Positions 1 to 10,250 of a stretch of 64,000 nt of DNA are shown here, one piece after another. The notes under the pieces are model-generated. The model made no database searches, was not told the DNA's origin, and saw nothing but the letters and a program-made list of their open reading frames with translations. The DNA is from Chloroflexota bacterium. Its GTDB lineage: Bacteria > Chloroflexota > Anaerolineae > Anaerolineales > E44-bin32. The translations under genes and the position numbers were made by a program. The stretch covers positions 1 through 64,000 of the forward strand of contig JADFRG010000005.1 of NCBI GenBank assembly GCA_022561385.1. Direction: 5' to 3'. Each line of letters begins with the position of its first letter. The first letter of the stretch is position 1.

Positions 1-64
1 CCCCTAAGTTACGCTCACCGTCCATACTGGGCCCAGCCCACCCGGACCCGAACCAACATCTCGA

Positions 65-2104
65 TCAGACGGCTTCAAGTGCCTGCTCCGCTTCTCTTAG
101 CGGATCGGGCTCGTCCTGGGGCTCATCAATGCCCGCATCTTGCTCTTGGTCAATGGGCAACAGAATCGTGAAGGTCGTTCCGAGGCCTGGCTTGCTGTCC
201 ACGCTGATCTGACCGCGATGGCGCGTGATGATGCCGAAGCTCACCGACAGCCCCAGACCGGTTCCTTCGCCTTCGGGCTTGGTCGTGAAGAAGGGATCGA
301 AAATTCGCTTGAGATTCTTTTCAGGTATGCCAACTCCGTTGTCTTGAACGGACAAGGCAATCGAGCTTTCGGCCTCGCTCAAGTTGATGCGGACCGTGCC
401 GCCATTTTTCATGGCCTGAATGGCATTGCCAATCAGATTGATCAGTACCTGCTCAATCTGCTGCGCGTCGTACCAAATCAGCACCGGACTTGGCGGCATA
501 TCGACTTTGACTTCGACCTTACCCTTGCGCGCCAGATACTCGGTCAGCCGCAGACTCGCCTCGACCGTCTCCCGCAGGTCTCGCCGCTCCAACTCGGGAG
601 TGGACTGACGGGCGAACTTCAGCAGGTCGGTGACAATCGTGCTGGCCTTGGTGGCGCTCTCTCGAATCGTCGCCAACTGGTCTTTCATGGAAGGATCGAC
701 CGAGAACTCTTCGCTGAGTTCCTCTGCCAGTCCCTTGATCACCGCCAACGGATTCTTTACTTCGTGTACGATGCCTGCGGTGAGCTGACCCACTGAGGCC
801 AGTTTCTCAGACTGGATGAGTTGGGCTTGGGCGGTCTGCAGCCGGGCATTAATTTCCGCCAATTCCTTATTGCGGAGCAGCGTCTCGTCATAAAGGCGCG
901 CGGCCTCGGCTGTGCGATCGCGGAGCCGGAGGGTCATGATGTCGAACGCACCTGCCAGTTCGCCGATCTCGTCCGTGCCCCGAAGACCGGTGTTTTGATT
1001 CAAGTCGCCGGCCGCAACGGCCTGGGAGACGGAACGCAGCCGAAGGATGGGTTTGGCTATAGATTGTGCCAACAGGTAGCCAACCACGATGGTTGCGAGC
1101 GTACCGGCCGAGAATATGAGACTGAATGTGGTGCGGCTGGTGGCCATGGTGGTTAAGATGAAATTGCTGGGCAGAGCAACGCCGAGAATGCCGGTCTCGT
1201 TCGAACGAATAACCAGCGGCGCGTAGGTCGACTTGTAGTCTCGCCCATACAGATCAAAGTCCAGCGTCACGGACTGCTTCGTTTCGTTGATCAGACCCGG
1301 GTTGATCTCCACCGGACCGAATCCAGTTTCGGGCTCCACGAAAGTGGTCGAAACCAATGACCCGTCGTTGTCGAGCAGAATGACATCCGCAAGCGATTGA
1401 TTCTTCATATCGGACAACAACGTATCGAGACTGGTGCCTGCGAGCAGCACACCCAGCAGTTCGCCATTCGCATCGCGAACAGGGGCGCTGGTGAACAGGT
1501 AGGGCCCGAATGAGGTGACCAGCAGGCCGGCGTACTTATCGCCGATGCCATCCTGATCGTTTTTCAATATGTCAGAAACGATCTTGAACTGCGAGAAGTC
1601 GCCTCCCTCAGAGATGATGTATTCGGCCGAGGAAGGGTGTCGCGCGAGCGTGATGATCTCGGTGCCTGTCAAGTCGACCACCGTTGTGGCCTGGATCCCA
1701 CTGTTGAGGACGATCGGAAATAACAGATCCTGGAGTGCCTGAGGATCGCGGGCAACCAAAGCCTCCGGGACGCCTTCGGTGAAAGCCATCAGGCGCAGAT
1801 CTTCCAGATGGGTTCTCTCCTTACGCACGATCCCATCACCTGCCACTCGGCTCGCCTCTAACAGCTGATTGGTAAATCTCTCGGACAGGGAGGAGGTCAC
1901 CAGTCGCGTGATCACATAGACGCCGACCATTGCGATCAGCAGAGTAAGGATGACATACGGGATGATCAGCTTTGCGCGAAGGCTTGCGAAAACGCCGATC
2001 AGCCTGTTGAGGGTCGGGACCGGTTTCTTCCCAAAGTCCTGGGAATCTCCCGAACTTCGTTCGAATGCAGAGCTGGTTATGTCCACGTCTCTACCCCACG
2101 CCAT
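65..2104 (-). CDS. Sensor histidine kinase (extracellular Cache-like sensor, HAMP, HisKA, HATPase_c)
   Basis: ORF with N-terminal TM, HAMP-like region, H-box '[15 protein letters not shown]', N-box '[11 protein letters not shown]', G boxes 'DNGVGIPE' and 'GTGLGLSV'. Confidence 0.93.
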   Translation of the reverse strand: MAWGRDVDITSSAFERSSGDSQDFGKKPVPTLNRLIGVFASLRAKLIIPYVILTLLIAMVGVYVITRLVTSSLSERFTNQLLEASRVAGDGIVRKERTHLEDLRLMAFTEGVPEALVARDPQALQDLLFPIVLNSGIQATTVVDLTGTEIITLARHPSSAEYIISEGGDFSQFKIVSDILKNDQDGIGDKYAGLLVTSFGPYLFTSAPVRDANGELLGVLLAGTSLDTLLSDMKNQSLADVILLDNDGSLVSTTFVEPETGFGPVEINPGLINETKQSVTLDFDLYGRDYKSTYAPLVIRSNETGILGVALPSNFILTTMATSRTTFSLIFSAGTLATIVVGYLLAQSIAKPILRLRSVSQAVAAGDLNQNTGLRGTDEIGELAGAFDIMTLRLRDRTAEAARLYDETLLRNKELAEINARLQTAQAQLIQSEKLASVGQLTAGIVHEVKNPLAVIKGLAEELSEEFSVDPSMKDQLATIRESATKASTIVTDLLKFARQSTPELERRDLRETVEASLRLTEYLARKGKVEVKVDMPPSPVLIWYDAQQIEQVLINLIGNAIQAMKNGGTVRINLSEAESSIALSVQDNGVGIPEKNLKRIFDPFFTTKPEGEGTGLGLSVSFGIITRHRGQISVDSKPGLGTTFTILLPIDQEQDAGIDEPQDEPDPLREAEQALEAV

Positions 2105-2132
2105 CCTGACTGGAACCCCTTGAACTCGACCA

Positions 2133-3095
2133 TCAACTTCTCTCCAACACCTCGACTGGCGTGTCGTCTGGAACCTGCATCACGATTTGTCGCCCGCCCG
2201 CGCGCTTCGCGCGGTAGAGCGCCTGGTCCACGGCGCGCAGAAAATCCTCGGCGGAAGCATGCTCGTCGCCCAGCTGGGCTACACCGCCGCTGACCGAAAA
2301 CATGTCTTCGTGTTTTTCGGACGGTCGGATCTTGTCGCAGATGCGTTCCGCGATCTTGGCCGCAAGCTCAAGCTCGACTTCGGGCAGGATTACGACGAAT
2401 TCGTCGCCTCCAAATCTGCCCGGCATGTCCACGCGCCGGATCTGGCTGCGGATCACATCGGCAACCATTTTGAGCGCTGCGTCACCCGCTGGATGTCCAT
2501 AGGTGTCATTGATCGTTTTGAGGCCGTCCATATCGATCATGACTATTGAAAGCGGCCGCTTGTACCGACGCGCTCGCTCAAATTCGTTAGCCAGGGCTTC
2601 GTCCAACTTGTGTCGATTAAACAAACCCGTAAGACCGTCGGTAACTGCCAATCGCTGCACTTCTCTAAACAGCCGATCGTTCTCCCGCATCAGATTGGCG
2701 TGATCGAGCGCGCGGGCGACTGTGATCTCGAAATCGGCCAACGATTCCAATGGTTTCGTTAAATAGTCGTAAACGCCTGAACGCAGGGCTTCGAGGGCAG
2801 TTTCGACGGTTGCGCTGGCGGTCAGGATAATGGCGTGGATATCGGGGTCCTTCTCCTGGGCCTTCCGAATCACTTCCAGACCCGAATGACCAGGCATGTA
2901 GAGGTCGGAAATAATTAAGTCGAAACGTTCCCCCTCCAGGGCTTCCATCGCTTCATTGCCATCCTCAACTTCCAGGACCGAGAGGCCCATCTTTTCCGCG
3001 CGCCGCACGAGCAGCTGGCGGAATTGTGAGTCGTCATCAGCAACGAGCACACGCCCTGAAAGTTGCCGGATCTTTTCTTTTCCGTTTGACCGCAT
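2133..3095 (-). CDS. Response regulator with GGDEF diguanylate cyclase domain
   Basis: REC domain ('VLVADDDSQFRQLL', 'LIISDLYMPGHSG') plus GGDEF domain ('RFGGDEFVVILPE'). Confidence 0.93.
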   Translation of the reverse strand: MRSNGKEKIRQLSGRVLVADDDSQFRQLLVRRAEKMGLSVLEVEDGNEAMEALEGERFDLIISDLYMPGHSGLEVIRKAQEKDPDIHAIILTASATVETALEALRSGVYDYLTKPLESLADFEITVARALDHANLMRENDRLFREVQRLAVTDGLTGLFNRHKLDEALANEFERARRYKRPLSIVMIDMDGLKTINDTYGHPAGDAALKMVADVIRSQIRRVDMPGRFGGDEFVVILPEVELELAAKIAERICDKIRPSEKHEDMFSVSGGVAQLGDEHASAEDFLRAVDQALYRAKRAGGRQIVMQVPDDTPVEVLERS

Positions 3096-3433
3096 AAGTT
3101 GTCAGAACCTCGGCAAAATCCCCACTTACTCCACGGTGCTAGACCGCAGCCAGGGGGATTCGCGGATGGTCCTAGGTCTCACGAGTCATATTACAGTACG
3201 GGGTCTGAGCGACGACCTTTCAGTCGCCATACAGGTTGCGGGGGAGTTGTACGACCTTTGTCTGGCCCAGAAGGATCTAACTTATGTGCTAGCAGAGGCA
3301 CGGCGCGGGGAGGGGAATTTTCCCCATGAGATGTACTGAGCCTCGCAGCAGACAGCTGCTGGCCCAAGGAGGTCCCGAATTCGACTTGGACGGCGTCCGA
3401 CGAAGCCCAGATAGGGCCGCCCGGTGCCGAGTT

Positions 3434-5683
3434 TCAGGGACCGGAACGCTGAGTCCAGACCCAGAGCTGCTCGCCATCCGTGACCAACTCGATCCAGCCC
3501 CGATCCTCGGTGGCGAGCAGGTTGGCTCGCGCGCTGCTAAAAGGAAGTGGATTCGACCCGGCAATGACGGCGACCGTGACATCTAAATCTTGCAACAAGC
3601 TAACTGAGGAGCCGCCCGAGAAAATGATGCCAGTCAGTGCAGAGCGGATGGGAGCCAGGGGAGATTGGGTCCGCGGTAGAAGCGCGATCCGCGCCCTGCC
3701 TGAAGTCAATAAGAAAGTAAGATCGCCCTTCTCATCGCCGATCAGCTCCAGGCGAGCTCCATCTCCCAGTTCGAGAGCCATGCCCCTCTGGGCTCTGATC
3801 AATTCGGTTCCCCCTGCCTGCAGAGCCTGGATCAGGGCAGCCGGCACGCGGTCAAGCTGATCAGCTGTAAGCATCAATGCGCCAATCTCAATTCCGGCCG
3901 GAACACCAGCCAGGCCGGAGATCTGGCGATCGGGCAGCACCAACCAATCAAGGCGCCGATGGAATAGTGGCAATTTTCTCCCGAGCGAATTCGACAGAGC
4001 GGTCGCAGAGTCGCCGCCGCCGATCAGGATGAAGCGACCCTCCGCTGTTTCGATGAGCGTGCCTCCCGATTCGAAGGTTGTCAGGTGAAGGCGGCCGTCC
4101 GGGCGGTCTGCCACGGCCTTCCAGGTGAGGAAGGCGACCACCAACAGTGCGACCGCTGTTGCCAGGAGGGATGGAGCGGGTAGTGCGGGCCTCCGTTCGC
4201 GCGGCAGCATGGCCCAGATGGTTACACCAAACAGCAGGGCGTACATCGCAATCAGCGCCGGGAAGCTGACCGGACCCAGATCGATTGCGGCCGTTGGCAC
4301 TTTGGCAAGTAGATCCACCGCCCGAATGGTGAACGCTGGAAACGGCCAGGCCAACCACGCCATGAGCTGTCCGAGGGGAAGCCAAATCATTCCTGCCAGC
4401 ATGGCCATTCCACCCAAAATCATGAGCGGTGGTTGCGCGGGAAGAACAATCGGATTGGCGATAAAGGATACAAGCGAGAGTCGCTGGAAGTGGTAGGCCA
4501 TCAGCGGAAGGGTTGTGATCTGGGCCGCGAAGGTGAATAGGATGAACTCACCAACCGGTCCGGAGAGCCGCACGGCTTGTTTGGTTTGAATCCAGCGAGA
4601 AGCAAACCGGACGAACCATTCTTTGATCGGCTCGGCATAGAGAACGAGACCGAGCGTAGCCGCGAATGACAGTTGAAATCCAACATCCCAGAGGACGTAG
4701 GGGCTGGCTATCGTCATCACGATCGCCGTAGCAGATAGCGAGGCCAGTGCCAACGTCGCGCGGCCGAGGAAGCGCGCGGTAAGAGCCAGACCCCCCATAA
4801 GCGCCGCCCTCACCACCGAGGCGTCGGCCCCAACTAGAATCGTGTACAACGCGATGGCGACCGCCGCGACGATCGAGCCTCTTCGCATCCCCAGGGTTCG
4901 TCCCGCGAGCGAGATGACAAGCGCGGCCAAAATAGTGATGTTGAATCCCGAAATGGCGATGATGTGAGTGGTGCTTGTGTCGTTGAAGGCCTGGCGCACC
5001 TCGGAGCTGATGCCGCTCTCGATGCCGAGCAGAATTCCGGCCAGGAGCGAAGCTTCGGGATCTGGAAAGATCAAATATAAGGTTTCCAGTGCGCGTTGCC
5101 GTATGCTGAAGAGAATGTGGACGACTGGATTTCCCTCTCGAGTTGCAACCGTGGTCACCGAGGCATTCGACATCAGGCTGAAGATGTCCTGGCGAGCGAG
5201 GTAGTCCCGATAGGAGAAGTCCTGGAATTCAGGCGGAGTCTCGAGAATTCCCAGGGCCTCCACGCGGTCGCCATAGGCGAATGAACCAAACCGGTCGGCG
5301 CGCACGAGCACGTTACCGGTGATTTCTTGCGTCCCACCCGAATCCGAGTAACGGAGGCTGTCACTGGCAACGCGCAGGCCGATGTATTCGTCTCTGACGT
5401 CCGGAAAATCAGTGACCAGACCGATCAGGGTCACAATTTGGAAGGTATCGTTGTGAGCTGACACATGCGAGGGGTCGAATTCGGGGACCGCGACCGCCAG
5501 ACGCCAGGCACCCAGGAAGAGCACGGCGACACCCACTCCGAGCCAGCGCAAACGGTTCTCGCCGACAACAGCCAGGAGTAGACCCAGGCCGCTCGCAATC
5601 AACAGAGAGCCGGCTGGAAGATTCAGAAATCGCCCCAAGGCGATTCCAGCAAGCCAGATCAAGCCGACCCAGAACAGCCTCAC
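3434..5683 (-). CDS. comEC: ComEC/Rec2-family DNA internalization protein with degenerate C-terminal MBL-like region
   Basis: Competence-domain core 'LLAGILLGIESGISSEVRQAFNDTSTTHIIAISGFNITILAALV', many TM segments, C-terminal region in the position of the MBL domain. Confidence 0.85.
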   Translation of the reverse strand: MRLFWVGLIWLAGIALGRFLNLPAGSLLIASGLGLLLAVVGENRLRWLGVGVAVLFLGAWRLAVAVPEFDPSHVSAHNDTFQIVTLIGLVTDFPDVRDEYIGLRVASDSLRYSDSGGTQEITGNVLVRADRFGSFAYGDRVEALGILETPPEFQDFSYRDYLARQDIFSLMSNASVTTVATREGNPVVHILFSIRQRALETLYLIFPDPEASLLAGILLGIESGISSEVRQAFNDTSTTHIIAISGFNITILAALVISLAGRTLGMRRGSIVAAVAIALYTILVGADASVVRAALMGGLALTARFLGRATLALASLSATAIVMTIASPYVLWDVGFQLSFAATLGLVLYAEPIKEWFVRFASRWIQTKQAVRLSGPVGEFILFTFAAQITTLPLMAYHFQRLSLVSFIANPIVLPAQPPLMILGGMAMLAGMIWLPLGQLMAWLAWPFPAFTIRAVDLLAKVPTAAIDLGPVSFPALIAMYALLFGVTIWAMLPRERRPALPAPSLLATAVALLVVAFLTWKAVADRPDGRLHLTTFESGGTLIETAEGRFILIGGGDSATALSNSLGRKLPLFHRRLDWLVLPDRQISGLAGVPAGIEIGALMLTADQLDRVPAALIQALQAGGTELIRAQRGMALELGDGARLELIGDEKGDLTFLLTSGRARIALLPRTQSPLAPIRSALTGIIFSGGSSVSLLQDLDVTVAVIAGSNPLPFSSARANLLATEDRGWIELVTDGEQLWVWTQRSGP

Positions 5684-6058
5684 CCGGTAATCTCAGCAGC
5701 CATTCGAATCCCTCAGGAATCCGCAACAGGCAGGTGATCGCTGCATCGACTGTTTGCGAATCGATTTAAGGCAGCAACCACCTCCGCGCATGGGAGGTTG
5801 CATTCGTGCGTCTGATGACCGCCGGTCGGCCCAGAGGACTTTCAGGACCCCGAGTGGGGTAGCAGGGGACTTCCATTATAGTCCTGCATCCCACAGACCG
5901 GACCGCGGCGGTCGACGGGACTAGCTCTTATGCTAGACTCCACCCTCAGGACGGTCCAGCACAAGACTCTCCGCAAATGCACTTCGATAACGTGCTGAGG
6001 AGCAACCAGAAATGGCGGGGCAGGATCCGCGGCTCATAATGAGACGCCGGAGAAATCG

Positions 6059-6853
6059 ATGCAACAGTATCTGGATCTACTGCGTTACGTGTTGGAAAAC
6101 GGTGTAGAAAAGAATGATCGCACCGGCACCGGGACTCTTTCCACTTTCGGATACCAGATGCGCTTCGACCTTGCGGATGGATATCCACTCCTAACCACCA
6201 AGAAGCTGCATCTGAAGTCCATCATCTACGAGCTGCTCTGGATGCTGAACGGAGACACGAACGTTCGGTACCTGAACGAAAACGGCGTGACGATCTGGGA
6301 CGAGTGGGCCGACGCAGAGGGCGAACTCGGACCGATCTATGGGGCGCAGTGGCGAACCTGGAGCGGCCCGGATGGAGACACGACCGATCAGATCTCGCGG
6401 GTGGTGGAGGAAATCCAGCGCAATCCCGATTCGCGCCGGCTGGTGGTCAGCGCCTGGAACCCGGCACAAGTAGACCAGATGGCGCTGCCTCCTTGTCACG
6501 CGATGTTTCAATTCTATGTACAAAACGGCAAGTTATCCTGCCAGCTATACCAACGCTCGGGCGATATCTTTCTGGGTGTTCCTTTTAACATCGCCTCCTA
6601 TGCGATGCTTACACAGATGATGGCGCAGGCTACTCAATTGGACCCGGGCGAATTCATTCACACCCTCGGAGACGCCCACCTTTATAAGAATCATCTGGAG
6701 CAGGCCAGCATGCAGCTCCAACGTGAGCCGCGGCCGCTACCCCGTCTTGAGCTCGACCCCGATGTCCGCTCGCTGTTCGATTATGACTACACGGATTTCT
6801 CTCTGACCGGCTACGAACCCCACCCCCACATTCAAGCCGCCATTTCCGTGTGA
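6059..6853 (+). CDS. thyA: Thymidylate synthase (ThyA)
   Basis: Full-length; catalytic '[12 protein letters not shown]', '[17 protein letters not shown]', '[12 protein letters not shown]'. Confidence 0.98.
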   Translation: MQQYLDLLRYVLENGVEKNDRTGTGTLSTFGYQMRFDLADGYPLLTTKKLHLKSIIYELLWMLNGDTNVRYLNENGVTIWDEWADAEGELGPIYGAQWRTWSGPDGDTTDQISRVVEEIQRNPDSRRLVVSAWNPAQVDQMALPPCHAMFQFYVQNGKLSCQLYQRSGDIFLGVPFNIASYAMLTQMMAQATQLDPGEFIHTLGDAHLYKNHLEQASMQLQREPRPLPRLELDPDVRSLFDYDYTDFSLTGYEPHPHIQAAISV

Positions 6854-7356
6854 TTGTTTCGATTATCGCGGCCATGGCAGAGGGCAACCGGGGCATCGGC
6901 CTGCGCGGAGGATTGCCCTGGCGCCTTCCGGCGGATATGGCTCGCTTCCGCGAGCTCACCATGGGACACGCGGTAATTATCGGGCGCGTTACCTGGGAGC
7001 CGATCGCTGACCGAGGGCTGCCGGGGCGGCGCGTGATCGTTCTAAGTCGGGATCCTCACGCGCCCGAATTTGGCGACGCGGTCGCGAGCTCCCTGGAAGA
7101 GGCCCAGCAAATCGCAGCCCGAGACAAACAGGAAACGGAGACCTTTATCGCCGGAGGGGCGCAGGTCTACCAGGAGGCGCTCGATCGGGGGCTTGTGGAT
7201 CGGATGTACCTTACGATTGTGCACGGCCAGGTAGAGGCGGACACGTACTTTCCAGAGTACGAGGAGATAGATTGGACAACCGTTTCCAACGAAACACACC
7301 TGCCTGACGATCGTAATTCCTACCGCATGACATTCTGCCTTTTAGAGCGGTCTTGA
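6850..7356 (+). CDS. folA: Dihydrofolate reductase
   Basis: GTG start overlapping the thyA stop; '[46 protein letters not shown]'. Confidence 0.95.
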   Translation: MIVSIIAAMAEGNRGIGLRGGLPWRLPADMARFRELTMGHAVIIGRVTWEPIADRGLPGRRVIVLSRDPHAPEFGDAVASSLEEAQQIAARDKQETETFIAGGAQVYQEALDRGLVDRMYLTIVHGQVEADTYFPEYEEIDWTTVSNETHLPDDRNSYRMTFCLLERS

Positions 7357-7481
7357 GACCGATCAGGAAGTCCGTACCACAGATATCAGGCTCCGCCTCA
7401 AGTAATATTTTTCATAGGGCGCAAAAGGTGGGTAAACTGGAACTAAAACGCAAGGTGCTTAACGCCCCCTGGAGTGAGAGG

Positions 7482-7919
7482 ATGGCAGCCTCAGGGACCG
7501 CGGGGTCCAAGCGAATGAGTGATGTGATGTTTGAAATCGCTCAGATTCGGGAGATTACCCACGAGGTGGGTCGTTTCGGAGGCATCATGCGCCTGCTGTT
7601 TGTGGCTGAAAGAACCACACACGGGGGTACCGAAACCATCGCCATGTCCAGCGAATTCGAGTGGCAGAAGGACAAGAAGATGTCAGCTGAAGAGCTGGAA
7701 AGAACCTCTCGAAACCTGCACAACTTGGTGCTGCAATCGCTGCTAACGGACGGGTGGGAACCCATCGGCACGGATGAGAAGGGCCGCGTCATGGCCTTGC
7801 GCCGGAAGATCGGGAAGGAAGAAGCGATCGAGCCTGAGGAGGGGGAAAATATCTCTGACAATCTCTCCTGGGGCATAACCGCACCCTGGCGCCGACAGCA
7901 GAATACCCCCAGCTCGTAA
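7482..7919 (+). CDS. Hypothetical protein
   Basis: In-frame ATG at 7482 preceded by GAGAGG; the ORF track extends further upstream (7353). No family recognised. Confidence 0.6.
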   Translation: MAASGTAGSKRMSDVMFEIAQIREITHEVGRFGGIMRLLFVAERTTHGGTETIAMSSEFEWQKDKKMSAEELERTSRNLHNLVLQSLLTDGWEPIGTDEKGRVMALRRKIGKEEAIEPEEGENISDNLSWGITAPWRRQQNTPSS

Positions 7920-8202
7920 TTCATCGAGCACTAGCTCGACCGGACCCCCCAACTACTTCAATTCGGCTTAATCAAATCGCCCTGTTCACAACGAGCGAGC
8001 GCGAATCTGGTTAACCGGGTATGTCGGCTACGGGTCAGGTCCTTATTCCTCTTCAGCTCAGCGTGGAACGGCTGTTTTCAAACCAACCATCGAGAGAAAA
8101 CCCGCGCCTGAATTCACTTGCGGCTCACCTGCTTATGTTCGATAGAGAGCAAACAGGCCCGCACAAGCGGCCAGGGGGAGGTTTCAAGCGATCGGACGCA
8201 GG

Positions 8203-8571
8203 TTAGAGCGCGCTGCGAGCTTTTTCCGCGTCGTCGACCCCAAATACCAGCTTCATGCCGGCCGAGACATAGAACAGCTCGACATTGACCCCCGCCTCGG
8301 CGAACTTGCGCGCCGTCGCTCCGAGCTCACCCGCGCGGTTTTCTGCGTCGACTACCACGACTTCCCGCTCACCGGACACGGACATCCCGGCGCCCTCCAG
8401 TGCGGCGCGCGCCGCGGCCGCGTCCTCGACAAGGATGTGGACCCAACCCTCGCCCTCAGAGGTCAAGGCGCATCCTCCATCGATGTTTATTTCGGCCCCA
8501 CCTAACGCTTCGCCAAGCTGAGCCAACATGCCCGGGCGATCCTCCAAGATAACCGTGAGATTGGTTGGCAT
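8203..8571 (-). CDS. Tandem ACT-domain protein
   Basis: 'LTVILEDRPGMLAQLGEALGGAEINIDGG' and 'VVVVDAENRAGELGATARKFAEAGVNVELFYVSAGMKLVFGVDD'. Confidence 0.85.
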   Translation of the reverse strand: MPTNLTVILEDRPGMLAQLGEALGGAEINIDGGCALTSEGEGWVHILVEDAAAARAALEGAGMSVSGEREVVVVDAENRAGELGATARKFAEAGVNVELFYVSAGMKLVFGVDDAEKARSAL

Positions 8572-8673
8572 TGTTCTCCTCCTTAAATTGAGTCCCGATT
8601 TTCGTGGAGATCCATTCTACCTCCACAAAGAAAAAGACCCGCATCGCGGGCCAGTCTAGCAAGTTGAATAAGC

Positions 8674-9174
8674 CTAGTTGAAGATCGGATCGTCCCACCG
8701 CTCGCTGGCGATCCGCGTGGGAATTAGGAAAGACTCCGCGAACCCGCGCAGGTCTCGGCCCTGTCGCCGGTAGGAGGAAATCAGAGGGTCCGGCGCCAAG
8801 AGCACCCGTGCAAAGTAATCCTGCGATTCTTCGAGGTGGGTCAGGAGTATCTCCGGAAGGCCCATCTCGCGCCCATGGCGGCTGCCTCCCAGCGCAATCA
8901 GGATCTCGCGCGCGATGGCATAGCGCCTTTCGTCGATGGGCAACTCCCAGGGTCGTATGGTTCGACCATCTCTGTAGATCGGGCGCTCGTAAACCGGGCT
9001 CCAGCTTCCGCTTGGAGTACGAACTGTGTTGAACAGGGTGGTGTAGACCGCGGGGGGGTGTTTAAGTAAGTTCTCCACCCAGATTGGAGGATGGATCGCG
9101 CCGAGATGGTCAACCAGGCCGAGCGCGAAGTTCCGTAGCAGCCAGTATCGTTCCTCTCGTGTGGCTTGAATCAT
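8674..9174 (-). CDS. Hypothetical protein, faintly ImmA/IrrE-like at the C-terminus
   Basis: Intact ORF; C-terminal 'ESQDYFARVLLAPDPLISSYRRQGRDLRGFAESFLIPTRIASERW'; no HExxH. Confidence 0.6.
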   Translation of the reverse strand: MIQATREERYWLLRNFALGLVDHLGAIHPPIWVENLLKHPPAVYTTLFNTVRTPSGSWSPVYERPIYRDGRTIRPWELPIDERRYAIAREILIALGGSRHGREMGLPEILLTHLEESQDYFARVLLAPDPLISSYRRQGRDLRGFAESFLIPTRIASERWDDPIFN

Positions 9175-9390
9175 CGTCGATAGTTCTCCACCCCCTCTTT
9201 CCCCGGCCCCGGTTTCGCGTCCCAGTATAGGCGGCGCGGGCTCTCCCAGCGCTTACAAGCGGCTTACAGGGCAGATTTCCTGGGCCACATGGTTATCTTT
9301 GCGAGGTACGAAAACGATCGGCGCTCCGGAGATAATCGTCAATCCATTTCATGGGCGGCTTGTGATTAGAGTTCGCATTCAGGGACTTGA

Positions 9391-9419
9391 TTGACAACAA
9401 GGTCGGTATCCTGTATCAT
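9391..9419 (+). promoter_or_regulatory. Sigma70-type promoter of the BMC operon
   Basis: TTGACA (9391-9396), 17-nt spacer, TATCAT (9414-9419). Confidence 0.8.
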
Positions 9420-9425
9420 GGCATA

Positions 9426-9443
9426 TGTCATCCTAGGATGACA
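9426..9443. promoter_or_regulatory. Putative operator for the GntR-family regulator
   Basis: Perfect 18-bp palindrome TGTCATCCTAGGATGACA beginning 7 nt after the -10, about 30 nt before the gntR start. Confidence 0.75.
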
Positions 9444-9473
9444 ATAAAGTAGTAACATTAGGAAAGGTAACCA

Positions 9474-10250
9474 TTGGCTCTTCAATCCACCATCGACCGC
9501 GGCTCGCACGTTCCGTATTACCTTCAGTTGAAGGAGACGCTCACGGAGGGTATCGAGCAGGGAAACTGGGGCCCCGGCGAACTCATCCCCAGCGAGTCGG
9601 AGCTGGGAAAGTCATTCGGAGTCAGCAGGACGGTGGTTCGGCAGGCGTTAAACGAGATGACTTACGAGGGGCTCGTAGTGCGGCAAAGGGGCAAGGGCAC
9701 CTTCGTATCGCAGCCCAAGATCAGCAGTCGAAGCTTGGTGCAGTCGCTGGAAGGGTTTTATGGCGATATGGCGGACCGCGGGGTGCAGGTGATAACACAG
9801 GTGCTGGAGCAGACTCTGCAGCCGGCCGATTCAGACGTAGCCTTGAATCTCAAGTTGGAGGCGATGGCCCCGGTGGTGAAGCTGGTTCGTTTGCGCTTCG
9901 TGGAGCAGGAACCGATCGTGTTGGTCGAATCTCACCTCCCATATGAGATGTGCCGGGACGTGATCAAGGCGGACCTCGCGGAAGGATCCCTGTACGCATT
10001 CCTTGAAGAGCAATGTGGCCTAACCATCGCACGCGGCTGGAGGCGAATCGAGGCCATCGCGGCAGATGAGGAGGCGGCCGCGCACCTTGCCATAGATGTT
10101 GGCTCGCCGCTTATCCGCCTCAAGAGTGTCAGTTATACATCGGATGGAACTCCGCTCGAATACTTCGACGCCCTCTTCCGGGGCGATCGATCGAGATTTG
10201 AGGTCGAAATTGTAGACATCGCCGGGCATGGGGAGCGAGAACGTGCGTGA
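9474..10250 (+). CDS. GntR-family transcriptional regulator (wHTH + UTRA domain)
   Basis: 'GELIPSESELGKSFGVSRTVVRQALNEMTYEGLVVRQRGKGTFVSQPK' and a C-terminal UTRA-like domain; TTG start. Confidence 0.93.
   Translation: MALQSTIDRGSHVPYYLQLKETLTEGIEQGNWGPGELIPSESELGKSFGVSRTVVRQALNEMTYEGLVVRQRGKGTFVSQPKISSRSLVQSLEGFYGDMADRGVQVITQVLEQTLQPADSDVALNLKLEAMAPVVKLVRLRFVEQEPIVLVESHLPYEMCRDVIKADLAEGSLYAFLEEQCGLTIARGWRRIEAIAADEEAAAHLAIDVGSPLIRLKSVSYTSDGTPLEYFDALFRGDRSRFEVEIVDIAGHGERERA

Noticed and set aside
5774-5801. Imperfect hairpin (GCAACCACCTCC...GGGAGGTTGC) upstream of thyA
   Set aside because: Short and bulged, with no T-tract or riboswitch motif; not distinguishable from chance
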